Shown here: piece by piece, positions 11,831-22,000 of the stretch
Numbering within the stretch: the stretch's first letter is position 1
Layout: each line of letters begins with the position of its first letter
NCBI RefSeq assembly: GCF_040115645.1
Contig: NC_089572.1
Coordinates: 2,232,001 to 2,296,000 of the forward strand
Reading direction: 5' to 3'
Source of the DNA: Euwallacea fornicatus
Taxonomy: Eukaryota; Arthropoda; Insecta; Coleoptera; Curculionidae
Length of the DNA stretch: 64,000 bases
The notes under the pieces: model-generated
Seen by the model: the letters and a program-made list of their open reading frames with translations, nothing else
The model's database searches: none
What the model was told of the DNA's origin: nothing
Position numbers and translations under genes: made by a program

Positions 11831-13750
11831 TTAATCTTCCGATTTGGGGTCAGAGATACCGCCATTGGTGATAACAAACTCTGTTTCACATTCTTCCAGG
11901 TTTGGACTGTCGTACACTCTGGCAATACGCAGATTGGCTTTTCCTGATTTATTAAAATAAATTGGGTAATGTCCTTGTATCGTTTCTATATCTATATATT
12001 CTAAGTTGCACACCAAAAGCAGTCTTATACATACCTTTTTTTAATGCCAATCTAGTCGTTGATGAGTGGGCCAAAATGTTACCGCCCACTGGTTTTACTT
12101 CCAAATCGTTAAGACTAAAATTCAAATCTGTGGTGATCTGATTGGTCAGGAATACAGCAACGTTGTATTCCTCACTGATTTTCTGTGAGAAAAACCTTGT
12201 GGCCATCTGAAGCCCTAGATATGCCCATTAGACTTGCCTGTAACTTCGACATCATTAATCCGAGCTTCATCTGTCTCTCAGACATTTCACTGGCTCCCAC
12301 AAAATCTACGCGAAACAGTGACATTATGGAATCAACGATGAGCAACTTGAAGATTCCCGGCTCTTCGTGGAATTTTTGAGACACGCTTTTTTCGTGAGAA
12401 TTGTAGAAATTATTGATTTGATATGAAACTAAAACGAGAATTTTAATACCTATTTAAAAGTTCGTATTGGTGCTCGGAATTGTATGCTCTTGCATAAAGA
12501 ATATTCTCTAAGACTGCTGTAAGGTCCAGCTGGAATCTATCAGATATTGGCTTAATTCTTTCGGGGCGACTAAAATACAGAGTTAAGGCTTTTCCTCTGT
12601 TGAAATAACCGATTTCTCTGAGGTAATAAAAGGATACAAAGTATGCTGGGTATCAATATAGATCACTTTCCCTCCAGGGTAGCCGTCTTTACCAGGCACC
12701 TGAGCAGTCACACACAAAGTATGTGCGATCTGTGTTTTCCCAGTGCGTGACTCCCCGAAAACTTCAGTTATAGCCATCGATTCAATCCCCCCTTCAAGTA
12801 TATTGCTAAAAATCCTTGTATTAAGGTTTGTGTTTTTCAGGCTTAAATTTTATAGGTGTAGGTACTCTAAATTGTGACTTCCGGTAGTTAATTTGAAAAC
12901 CATTCTTCTTTGATCAGAGAGCTCCAAAGCAGTCAAGAAACAGTTCGACGAATTGACCTGTCCCAGTTTCAAGCAAATGTCTTTTATTTTGGTCACTTTT
13001 GCGTCATTAAAATCTTTTAGAGTCAATAGTTTGCGTCTGGTGCACATTTGCACACCTACATAATGGGAAAACTGCATTTAAACTGTTATGTACTCAGCGA
13101 TTTCTTTTTTGAATTTTAGGAAGATCAGTATTAATATTGACTATGAATCATTGATTGTAATTTAATCCATAACTCATGGATTAGGTTAGTTTGAGGGTTG
13201 GTGGAAATATGGGTTAAATGAAGATAAGTTTTAAGGACACTTGCGACGCAGATACGTGCAGAGATTTGAACTCTGTAATAACGACCTTTACATAAGAAAC
13301 ATTACCTGCGTGATTTGACAAATCTCCATTCAATCGCAAGAGTATAATTTTTCTGTTAGATCACAGGTGATCATTTAAAAAAAACCTCGCTTTAGCGATG
13401 AACCGTAAAATAAAAGCCAAAAATTGTCTCATTATACTACCTTACACATGGAATATTGGGGCGTTAAAATTCTCTAGTTGCACAACGTAACATAGTTACG
13501 ATTTTTAATAATACTGATTGTTATTCTTACCTTTAATAGTATTTATTCCGGCCTTCTGCAGTTGCTTAACATCCTCGCAGGTCACTCCATGCTCCTGTAA
13601 CATCTCCACGTCCAAAAAAGCAACTTCCTCTTCCTCTTCGATGTCCCCTTCTGTATGAGAGGAGGTAGTCAACGTAGTACCCTTTGTAAATGTATTATCA
13701 GTCTTATTGATACTTGTTGTTTCGCAAAAAGGTTTTTCTAGCATTTCCAT
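11831..13750 (-). CDS. DMC1: Meiotic recombinase DMC1
   Basis: RecA/RAD51-family strand-exchange ATPase that pairs homologues in meiosis. Seven minus-strand exons (13750-13531, 13055-12866, 12805-12638, 12569-12450, 12385-12238, 12182-12035, 11943-11831) join in frame to 368 residues (human DMC1 has 340). DMC1-type strings include the N-terminal helix-hairpin-helix (GINTIKGVQMCTRRKL), ILEGGIESMAITEVFG, Walker A GESRTGKT (about 154-161), GKVIYIDTQHTFRPERI, KFHEEPGIFKLLIVDSI with Walker B, and GGNILAHSSTTRLALKKG. GIESMAITE and KFHEE-GIFKLLI fit DMC1 better than RAD51. Odd points are a GC-AG intron, weak donors GTACCT (12865) and GTATCC (12637), and an L2 loop two residues shorter than the human one. 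The reading frame is intact, so I treat it as functional. Confidence 0.93.
12183..12237 (-). other. GC-AG intron of DMC1 (intron 5)
   Basis: The donor reads CAG|GCAAGT and the acceptor TTTCTCACAG. Removing these 55 bases joins SKLQ to KISEEYNVAVF exactly as in DMC1 proteins of other animals, whereas reading through inserts unrelated residues and then a stop. The GC donor with a perfect flanking consensus is typical of genuine GC-AG introns. Confidence 0.88.
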
Positions 13751-14325
13751 GGCTTTTGAATAGTTTTCTTTTAATTTAATATTGCATAAATCGATATTTT
13801 AAAAAACGATGCGAAAACGGAATTTCAAGTTTAAATACACGACGCGCAAAGATGGCGACTACGTGGATAATTTTTTCGAATCGGAAGAATATTCGATTAC
13901 TATTGGTTGACTGCTTTTAGCCCTCTAGATGAGGACGGTGAATTTTGCTAATTTAACTGTGTGTGACAGAGATGGTCTACATTGTCTGTCTTACTTGGCT
14001 TCACAGTAAACTAATATCTTGATTTAAATCCTTAATTTTTATTATCAATAATGTGTTAATTTAGGTCCTAAGGTAGCAAAAACAATAACCTAAATAATCT
14101 TACTATGTAATACAGTATGTATGTAGTACATTAATATACTACAGATAATTCAAGCATTATTCTCTATTTCAGGCTACGTGAAGATCAACACTCTTATAAG
14201 ACACGACGACCTGATAATAAAATGACAATAACAGTTGACTTTTACATCACCAAAAGTGAGGTTAGATTCAGTATTTATTTACCAACAAAATTCTTCATAA
14301 ATAAGCTACAGAAAACACCCCCAAA
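13751..14325. promoter_or_regulatory. Shared divergent promoter, DMC1 and VPS45
   Basis: Only 575 bp separate the two start codons. AAGATGGCGACTA begins at 13849, about 100 bp upstream of the DMC1 ATG, and resembles the YY1/Pho-type AAGATGGCG element seen near many housekeeping starts. A pyrimidine-rich acceptor (TATTTCAG, ending about 14171) suggests a 5' UTR intron in VPS45. Transcription starts are inferred, not seen. Confidence 0.45.
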
Positions 14326-16290
14326 ATGAACGTAATAAGTGCCGTAAAGGCGTATGTGGATAAAATGACTAACGAGAGCGAACCAGGCATGAAAGTGCTT
14401 CTCATGGACAAAGAAACAACAAGCATTATCAGCATGGTGTACAGCCAAAGCGAAATCCAACAAAAAGAGGTGTTTCTGCTGGAACGTATCGATTCTCCCA
14501 ATTACGCAAACTCCACAGGGCTCCGCTACCTCAAGTGCCTGGTTTTTGTCAGACCCACACAAGCCAATATAGAGATGTTGTGCCAAGAACTGCGCAACCC
14601 TAAATATGGGGCATACTACATTTACTTTTCAAATATCATTGCCAAAGCTGACATCAAACTGTTAGGTAGGGGCTTTGATAAGGTGAAGCTAGTATTTGAA
14701 GTAAATGTGCTTTAGCTGAGAATGATGAGCAAGAAGTGGTAAAGGAGGTGCTCGAGTTGTACATGGACTATTTGGCTGTGAATCCACATTTGTTTTCGAT
14801 GGGCATTGGCTGTTGTATGGAACGCCAATCATGGGATCCCAACGCTCTACAGCGCACTGTGCAAGGTTTGGTTTCAGTGCTTTTGTCATTGAAAAAATCA
14901 CCTATTATAAGGTGAGTAATTCAAAGGAAGATGAATAAAACATTTTATATCTACATAAAAGATACCAAAATCTCATATTCTACACACAGAAGAATTTCTT
15001 TGGTATTATTATCTCAATTTTACCTTGAGCTCTGAATTCAATAGTCTTTCTTTTCTACAGATACCAAGCCAACTCCAAACTAGCCAAAGACTTAGGAGGA
15101 CGCATTGAGGATGTCATGAACAAAGAATCTTCCCTCTTTGCTTTTGGGCAGAGTGGGCACAGCTTGTTGCTTATTTTGGATAGGCGAGATGACCCCATCA
15201 CTCCTTTACTTACCCAATGGACCTACCAAGCTATGGTTCATGAACTTATGACCATCAATAACAACAGAGTGAATTTATCCAATGTCCCAGGTATAGAGTT
15301 TTTCTGGTAAATAGGTTGTTAAAAATTGGTATTCCAGGTGTTTCTAAGGAGCTCTCAGAGGTGGTCCTTTCTGCTGAACAAGACCCTTTTTATGCAAAAA
15401 ATATTTTCATGAATTATGGCGACATTGGGCAGAACATCAAGCAACTGATGGAGCAGTTTCAGGCTAAAGCAAAGAGCCATCAGAAGATTGAAAGCATTTC
15501 TGACATGAAGACCTTTGTTGAGTCTTACCCACAATTCAAAAAACTCTCAGGAAATGTGACAAAACATGTGACAGTAGTGGGGGAGCTTAGCTCTATGGTG
15601 ACCAAATACCATTTGCTGGACGTGTCTGAGGTAGAGCAGGAAATAAGTTCTCAAAGTGATCATTCGTCCCATTTGAATAGTATCAAAAAGCTCATCCAAG
15701 ATGATAAAATTCGCCATACAGACGCTGTAAAGTTGGTCATGTTGTATGCTTTAAGGTACCAAAGCCAAAGCAACAATGAAACATACTATCTCATTGAAAT
15801 GTTGAAGAAAAGAGGAATTTCAGACAAACTGATTAAACGAGTTGTGTATCTCCTTGAATACGCAGGTTCTCATGCTAGGCAAAGCAACCTCTTCAATGTA
15901 GATGACGCAGTGAAAATCACCAAACGATTCTTTAAAGGTCTAAACGGAGTTGATAACGTTTACACCCAACATAAACCCCTGTTACACGACACGTTAGCAG
16001 ATCTCGTCAATGGCAGACTTAAAGAACATGTCTACCCAGTAGTGGGAAATCACTCGAGCGGATTACGGCCCCAAGATATAGTTGTTTTTATCGTAGGTGG
16101 AGCAACCTATGAAGAATCGCTGACAGTGCATAGCTTCAGTAAACCTTACCCTAGCTTTAATATCCTGCTAGGTGGCACAACAGTGCATAATTCAAGGAGC
16201 TTTTTAGAGGAGGTGGAGACTGCTTTCCAAGGAGAAGATATGAGGTTACGGAAACACACTAAACACTTGAGAAATGTGAGATTTGAATAG
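14326..16290 (+). CDS. VPS45: Vacuolar protein sorting-associated protein 45
   Basis: Sec1/Munc18-family protein that clasps endosomal/trans-Golgi syntaxins and licenses SNARE-mediated fusion. Four exons (14326-14665, 14716-14911, 15061-15290, 15338-16290) join in frame to 572 residues (human VPS45 has 570). Strong matches include SPNYANSTGLRYLKC near the N-terminus, DEQEVVKEV, NPHLFSMGI, LLLILDRRDDPITPLL, QWTYQAMVHELM, YPQFKKLSGNVTKHVTVVGE, EVEQEISSQSDHSSHL, GVDNVYTQHKPLLH, GGATYEESLTV and LGGTTVHNSRSFLEE. Introns are small (50, 149 and 47 bp). It is divergent from DMC1. The start follows an A-rich context, and the protein begins MNVISAVKAYVDKM as in orthologues. Confidence 0.97.
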
Positions 16291-19006
16291 GTGTGTTCCA
16301 CTCTGCTTATGTTTCACCACCTACATTCCTATTTTTTATTTATTGTGTAAAGATTGTTTTACTGATAATATATTTACATTAAGTTTAAATATACTTATTC
16401 AACGATACCAAGCCCTTTAAGGTCACTTCCACTTTTCAAATCCTCTAATAAGTTCTCGTTAAAAATCGAAATTTTAAGTGGTGTATCATAAAATCGAAAA
16501 AGAAGTTTCAAAAGTGTATTTTCTACAATTTTTAAAACTATTGACTTTTCAATCAAAAATCGATGTCATTAGTAGTGTGAAAAAGTTGTGAAATCCGGAA
16601 ACAATAAGTTTAAAGGGCATATAATAAAATTCAGTTTCAGTGTTCAGTAGTGTTCGAACAAGATTTTTGTAAGCTTTTTAAAACGAGAAGGCTATGTAGC
16701 AGAAGTTTCTATCAGCTTACTATGGACCTCTGAGCGACACCTCTGATGTTGAAAAGCATTTTAATCTTTTTTTCAGACCGAAGAACTTTTGATTTTATTA
16801 AGAAAGAAAACTACACCCTGTATATAGATATTGGTTTTTATTTGTTTTGACTGTATTGCCGTCTTCCGGCGTTATACATATTTCAACAATGGCACACCAT
16901 ATACATATATCTGTAACACAATATATATAATGTCTATACAACAATTTTTTGCTACAGCTCTTTCTCTCTCTCTCTCTTTAATTTATCAACAAGACATCTT
17001 TACAGGTCCTAAATTTTAGTAACAAACGGAAATGAAACTTGAGAGAAAAATGTATATTTGCGGGGGATGTGGGTCTCGCAAGGCAATGTTTCTGCACCCC
17101 GTCGACCCATCATCAGCGATTGAAGGCACTTTCGAAATCATTGTCTATTTGTTTTTGTCTATAAAGGGTTTTTTTACTATAGGTACCACTTCCATTCCGG
17201 AAATGAATTTCAAAGCAGAAAATACTGTCGTAAAATTCAACAGGATATCACAGAATGCCAAATATAACAAGTACACAATTAATTAATTAATTAAAAAAGA
17301 AATAATGATCACAAACTCTACTCAATATTTTCCATGTATGTAGTTCAGTGGCGTAGCACTATGTTGGACATTCTGTATAGCAATCTTACAAATCAAAATT
17401 AATAATGCACAGAAACTTACGACTATGTACGAATTAAAATTATAAAAGAATTGTCGATATTTGAACGAATTTCTTCCACTACACGATTACCTTACATACG
17501 TAACAAAAAAAGCACAAGTGAGGTATATTACGTTATTAATTATGCAGAGAAGTCGACACTTATTACAAGCATGGAACTGTTTGTTTTCCCCCCTTTCTGG
17601 GCCACCCATTAGGGGCTCTCCATGCGACCACTCTCCACACACAAGTTCCCTTTCGTAATCCACTACAAGGTCCAATATATAGCAATAAAATGGAGGGAAG
17701 TGTGCACTTTCCACATATACTTTACTGTATCACAGCCAAGAAGTCACATGGAAATTATATTTGTATGGGGCTTTGAAATTGATTTTTAAGCTCCTTTTAT
17801 GCAACAAAACTTCCAAAACTTTGCTTTTTAGACCATCGGTGAACAAAACGGTCCACTGATGGAGTTTGGACGTTTGTTGCTGCTGGACAGTGCCGGACAA
17901 TGTTGGTTGAATTGCGCCGTTCCGGCACTGCTGTGAAACCAGATTTTAGCTGACTGCTTCTATTTTATGTCTGGTAATTGTATAATTGCCAAACATAAGA
18001 TAAAATAAAATCACAAACACAGATCTTTGAGAATTTGTATAAAAGCAGTTCCTTATCACACGCGGCTTGCCATTTGAGATCGAGGTGGACTTACACACCA
18101 ATCAGACTCCACCGTAACTCCGTCCTTATATACCTACAAAAAACCTAACGTTAACATTTTTAGATATCACTCTTAGTAATACTCCTTCATTTTCGCGATT
18201 ATTTACAACTTAACCGACGTTTTTACTGCATCTTGCCCTTATAACAAGTTCATTTAACCCTACGTGTATTAGTATATATTGTCATGACGAGAGAAATTTC
18301 TGAAAATAAACAAGTTTCTCGATTGCACTCTGTTCTCATGCATTTTTCAGTTATATAAAAAAATAGACTGCTTGGACCTTTAAAGCCTCGAACGAACGCG
18401 CTACAATAACAGTTTAAAGCTCGACTACTTTAGTAAGGGTAACAATGGCGATTGGTTTTTTTTTTATAAAGGTTATAAAGGCTTGAAATGTACACTAAAA
18501 TGTACAACATTGCGCGGCTTTGAATCGTCCAGTGTCGATGTAAATTGCCGTACCTACTAATATCGATAAAAAGCAACATCTTTATAAGCAAGTATATCTA
18601 CAAAAATAATCGACAGAGGGAAGTAGGGCGGATGCTGTATGTCGATTTTCACCAATACTACTATCGATCACGAACCCCTCTCTATCTGTTGCAAGCTTCT
18701 TGGTACATTCGCTCAATACCGCCTAACTATGATTCTCATTGCGTTCGATAGCGTCTCTAGTGTGAAACAGGCACTCGCCGCCTACATTGTTGTGGAAAAT
18801 GCGTATATTCTATATTTGTCCCGTTGTCGAAGCCAATAGAATGACGGCTGCATTTAGTTGAAATGACAGGGGCCCTGCTTCTATTACTTAACTGTTACTA
18901 GTAGTCTCTACCCGCATCGACTGCCCATTGACACCCACTGTCTCCCTTCTCAAACAATAAATCAGTCCTCGTTAACTCTACTATGCAAAACTATCACTTG
19001 AAAACA
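16291..19006. other. Convergent 3' regions of VPS45 and the ataxin-1 homologue
   Basis: About 2.7 kb with no convincing gene. AATAAA at 16623-16628 could end VPS45. TTTATT near 16792 and 16836 (AATAAA on minus) could end a long ataxin-1 3' UTR of about 2.2 kb. Short open frames here look random. A CT microsatellite lies near 16964-16978. A hairpin (17883-17942) is listed separately. Confidence 0.4.
17883..17942. other. Stem-loop, possible small-RNA precursor
   Basis: CAGTGCCGGA (17888-17897) is a perfect complement of TCCGGCACTG (17921-17930). An inner CAAT/ATTG pair and an outer CTGG/CCAG pair extend the stem with bulges, giving a hairpin of about 60 nt. It lies in the likely ataxin-1 3' UTR. 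I do not recognise a known miRNA seed in either arm, so it may only be an inverted repeat. Confidence 0.35.
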
Positions 19007-22000
19007 TCATTCCACCCTACTCCTCTTTGCCAGCTCCTCTTCTTCCTCGATGGCATCAGGGGCGCTCCATCTCCTCTTCCTGCTCTCGGCGTCCAAGGGC
19101 AAAGGCGTTAGTTGCGCCGAAGGAGGTGCGTAATAGCCCCCCATCGGCTGGCCGTAGTCGGGGGACCTCACTGATTTAGGGGGTGAATGCGATAAGGGGC
19201 GATGGTGGTGGTTCTTGGGTGAGGGTAGCATGAACGGATTTGTGCTGGTGCTATTTGTCACCATGGTGTTACTGTAGTTGCCGGAGTACTGGCGGGCCGA
19301 CATGGCGGTGGTGGTGGCGGTTGTCATGATGGTAGTGCCCCTCGAAGAGCTGGAAGTCGCCGAAGCGAGTTCACGGGGTGCTAGTGACACCATCACGTCT
19401 CCTACCTAAAAAAATAACCATAATATAAAACCCTGTTAGTGTTAAGAGCGTTAGTCTATTAGGGGCTTTCAAACATAAATCCGCTCAATTAGGGACTCTT
19501 TGAGGGCACCAATAAGTTCGCCGAAGCTTTACAAGTGGCAAATGTTTACCCATGGTTGATACCACAAGCGCAGCTCTATTATAGGAACTTTCGGAACGGA
19601 CTCTCTGAGCTTCCAAACATTCTCGGAATCGTTCATTAGGCAAATACGTATGTGCGGTCGCATATGACGGCCCTAAGAAAGCCATATTTGTCTTGTTTAT
19701 GGCTTCTTGGAAATCGGCTCAAATGACGTGAACGATGTTCAAACAATTTAACATCCTAACAGAGTGTTTGCCCGCGCAAATGCAATTGCGGTGGACGCTT
19801 TAACTATCATGTCGCTCGTACTTAGTCACCTGAACAAATAACTGGTCCTTCGAGGCGGATAAGTGCATGTTACACATAAAACAGCGCGTGACCGCATGTT
19901 TCTTAACCTCACTCACCTGAAGTCTGTGCACCTTCAGTCCATGACATTGTAGGGTCTTGTCGGGGCTGCAACTGGCCCAACCGTGTCCCATCACGAAGTA
20001 GGGATGGTCCGGCGTCGAGTCTACTTCCACCTGCAACAAACGTGTAATCAAAATGGCTGGCGCAACTCTAGTGACGCTCTCGGGTACCCCGGAGGTTTTC
20101 GTATTCTAGAAAGCGCTGTTCTAAGGAAAAGGACTCGATCAAATGAGCCGGAATATTATGTTTGAGTTTAAATGATCAATTGCTAACGCAGTTCTAGTTG
20201 CACCATCGACGCCCCAAGAGTTTCTCGAGTTAATTAAAGGGGTCCGAATTATTCAAATGATCCGGGGCAGAGTCCATTATGAGAAATAAGTTCTTCGTCA
20301 TTACGTGTGGCTGCCTCGTAAAATCTGAGCATGGAATGCCGGCCGTACTTGTACTCGCCGTAGTACTACTATCAGGGGTGGGGCGGAGACCGAGGGCAGA
20401 AGAAGGTAGTGCCACCACGTTCGATACCGGAACGTTGTTGTCCTTGAGAGAGACCAAGGCCCAGTTGGTATTTTAAGTTCGTTATATGGGAAATGGGTTG
20501 TGTCTAGGAGCCGGGCATTGTCTTCTGGTACGTTCCGAGATAACCTCGACGCTTCTGCTGATGTGCCTCCATTGATTCTTCTATCAGGGTTTATTAGGGG
20601 ACTAATTCAGCCACAAAATAAATAACCTGCTGGCGGATTGAATAATTCGAAGAATGCCTTAATTATCGCGTTTATTTTTTCATTCTGAGGCGAGTTTGTG
20701 TAACGCCGGAACGTACTGACTGAAATACGTTAATAGTACTGGCAAACATTTACTCTCTCTCCGCTAAAAATAGTCCCTCATTCTGGCGAAGCTGGTTTCC
20801 TTTGTTTATTTTACGAGTCAAAACAAATAATAGAACTTACGTGACTCGATAGCTGGCTGGTAATCGCATTGCGCACTTTAAATTGCATGAAAGAGTGCAG
20901 TGCATTGTTCAAAGCAAGCCCAGAGGACAACGGACTCGGATTTGTCGCTTTAATCAATTTTCAATACTCCTGATGACGTCATTATTTTTATATGTCATCT
21001 CGAGAAAATTGATGCGACAGTTGATGCGCAAAGCACAAACAAAAAAGCGACGAATTTCACCATAAAATACCACTGGCAGTAATTCGTTATTTAATTTTCG
21101 CAGAGCCCTCATCAACAGTTAAATTTCTCAATCACACGACTAACATTGTCTTATTCAGCCTCTTAACAGCGGTCATCTTCAATTGGCAATCACCTTTTTC
21201 AAAGGAGTTCAAACCCGTTGATCATGCAGCTATGCTGTAGTTATCGCTGATACAGAAATTATCGAAATGAATTTTTCTCGTATCTATAAATTAATTTGGA
21301 ATTTCCAATTATTCAATATAAATCTATATATTAAGCATGGTTATTCGATATTGTGTTTTAAATATACAGCGAATGAATTAATTTTGTGGGAACATAAAAA
21401 ATAGTACATGTTGTTATAATGATGAGTCATAGATGATGATGATAAGTAAGAGGAAGAGGTAGCATTCTAAAATGCATATTATAATAGGCTTGAACATTTT
21501 TGTTTGCAATAATTTTAATGTTACCACCCTTTGAGGCCCGCCCGTGACGTTTGAAATTTAATGCAAATTGACGTCATGGCATTTAAAGATATTTAGAATA
21601 ACGAAAGGTGTTTTTGTCGATTTATCACTCCTTTTTGCGCCGCTTCTAGTCTTTGATACAAATTAAAGGTAATAATAATGAAGGTGCTTTCAAACTTTCA
21701 GTGGCGTACCGTATGTGCGAACGTCCGCCTTTCATCATCTGAGTGACGCGACAATAGTAGCCGCAGAGTGTGCGGCGGTGTTCCAATTAAAATTAATAGG
21801 TGTTTTAATACTCTCGATGAGGTTGTAATTTGTTCTATATGATTTCATAATACGCAGTGAGGAACAATATTACTCAAAATTCAGTTATATGATTTATTTG
21901 ATTAATTTTGGTGACTAATAATTTTGACTCTACGCCATTACGTCGTAACGTTATCAAATTAGCGTGATAGGTGCTTAATAAACTCTGGAATTCAAGGGCA

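Noticed and set aside
12583..12777. DMC1 exon 3 reading on past GTATCC into a stop, as evidence of a pseudogene
   Set aside because: Using GTATCC as donor restores HTFRPERI exactly as in the family and keeps all later phases, so the gene is intact.
14689..14901. Minus-strand frame opposite VPS45 exon 2
   Set aside because: It is a shadow of the conserved VPS45 coding exon on the plus strand.
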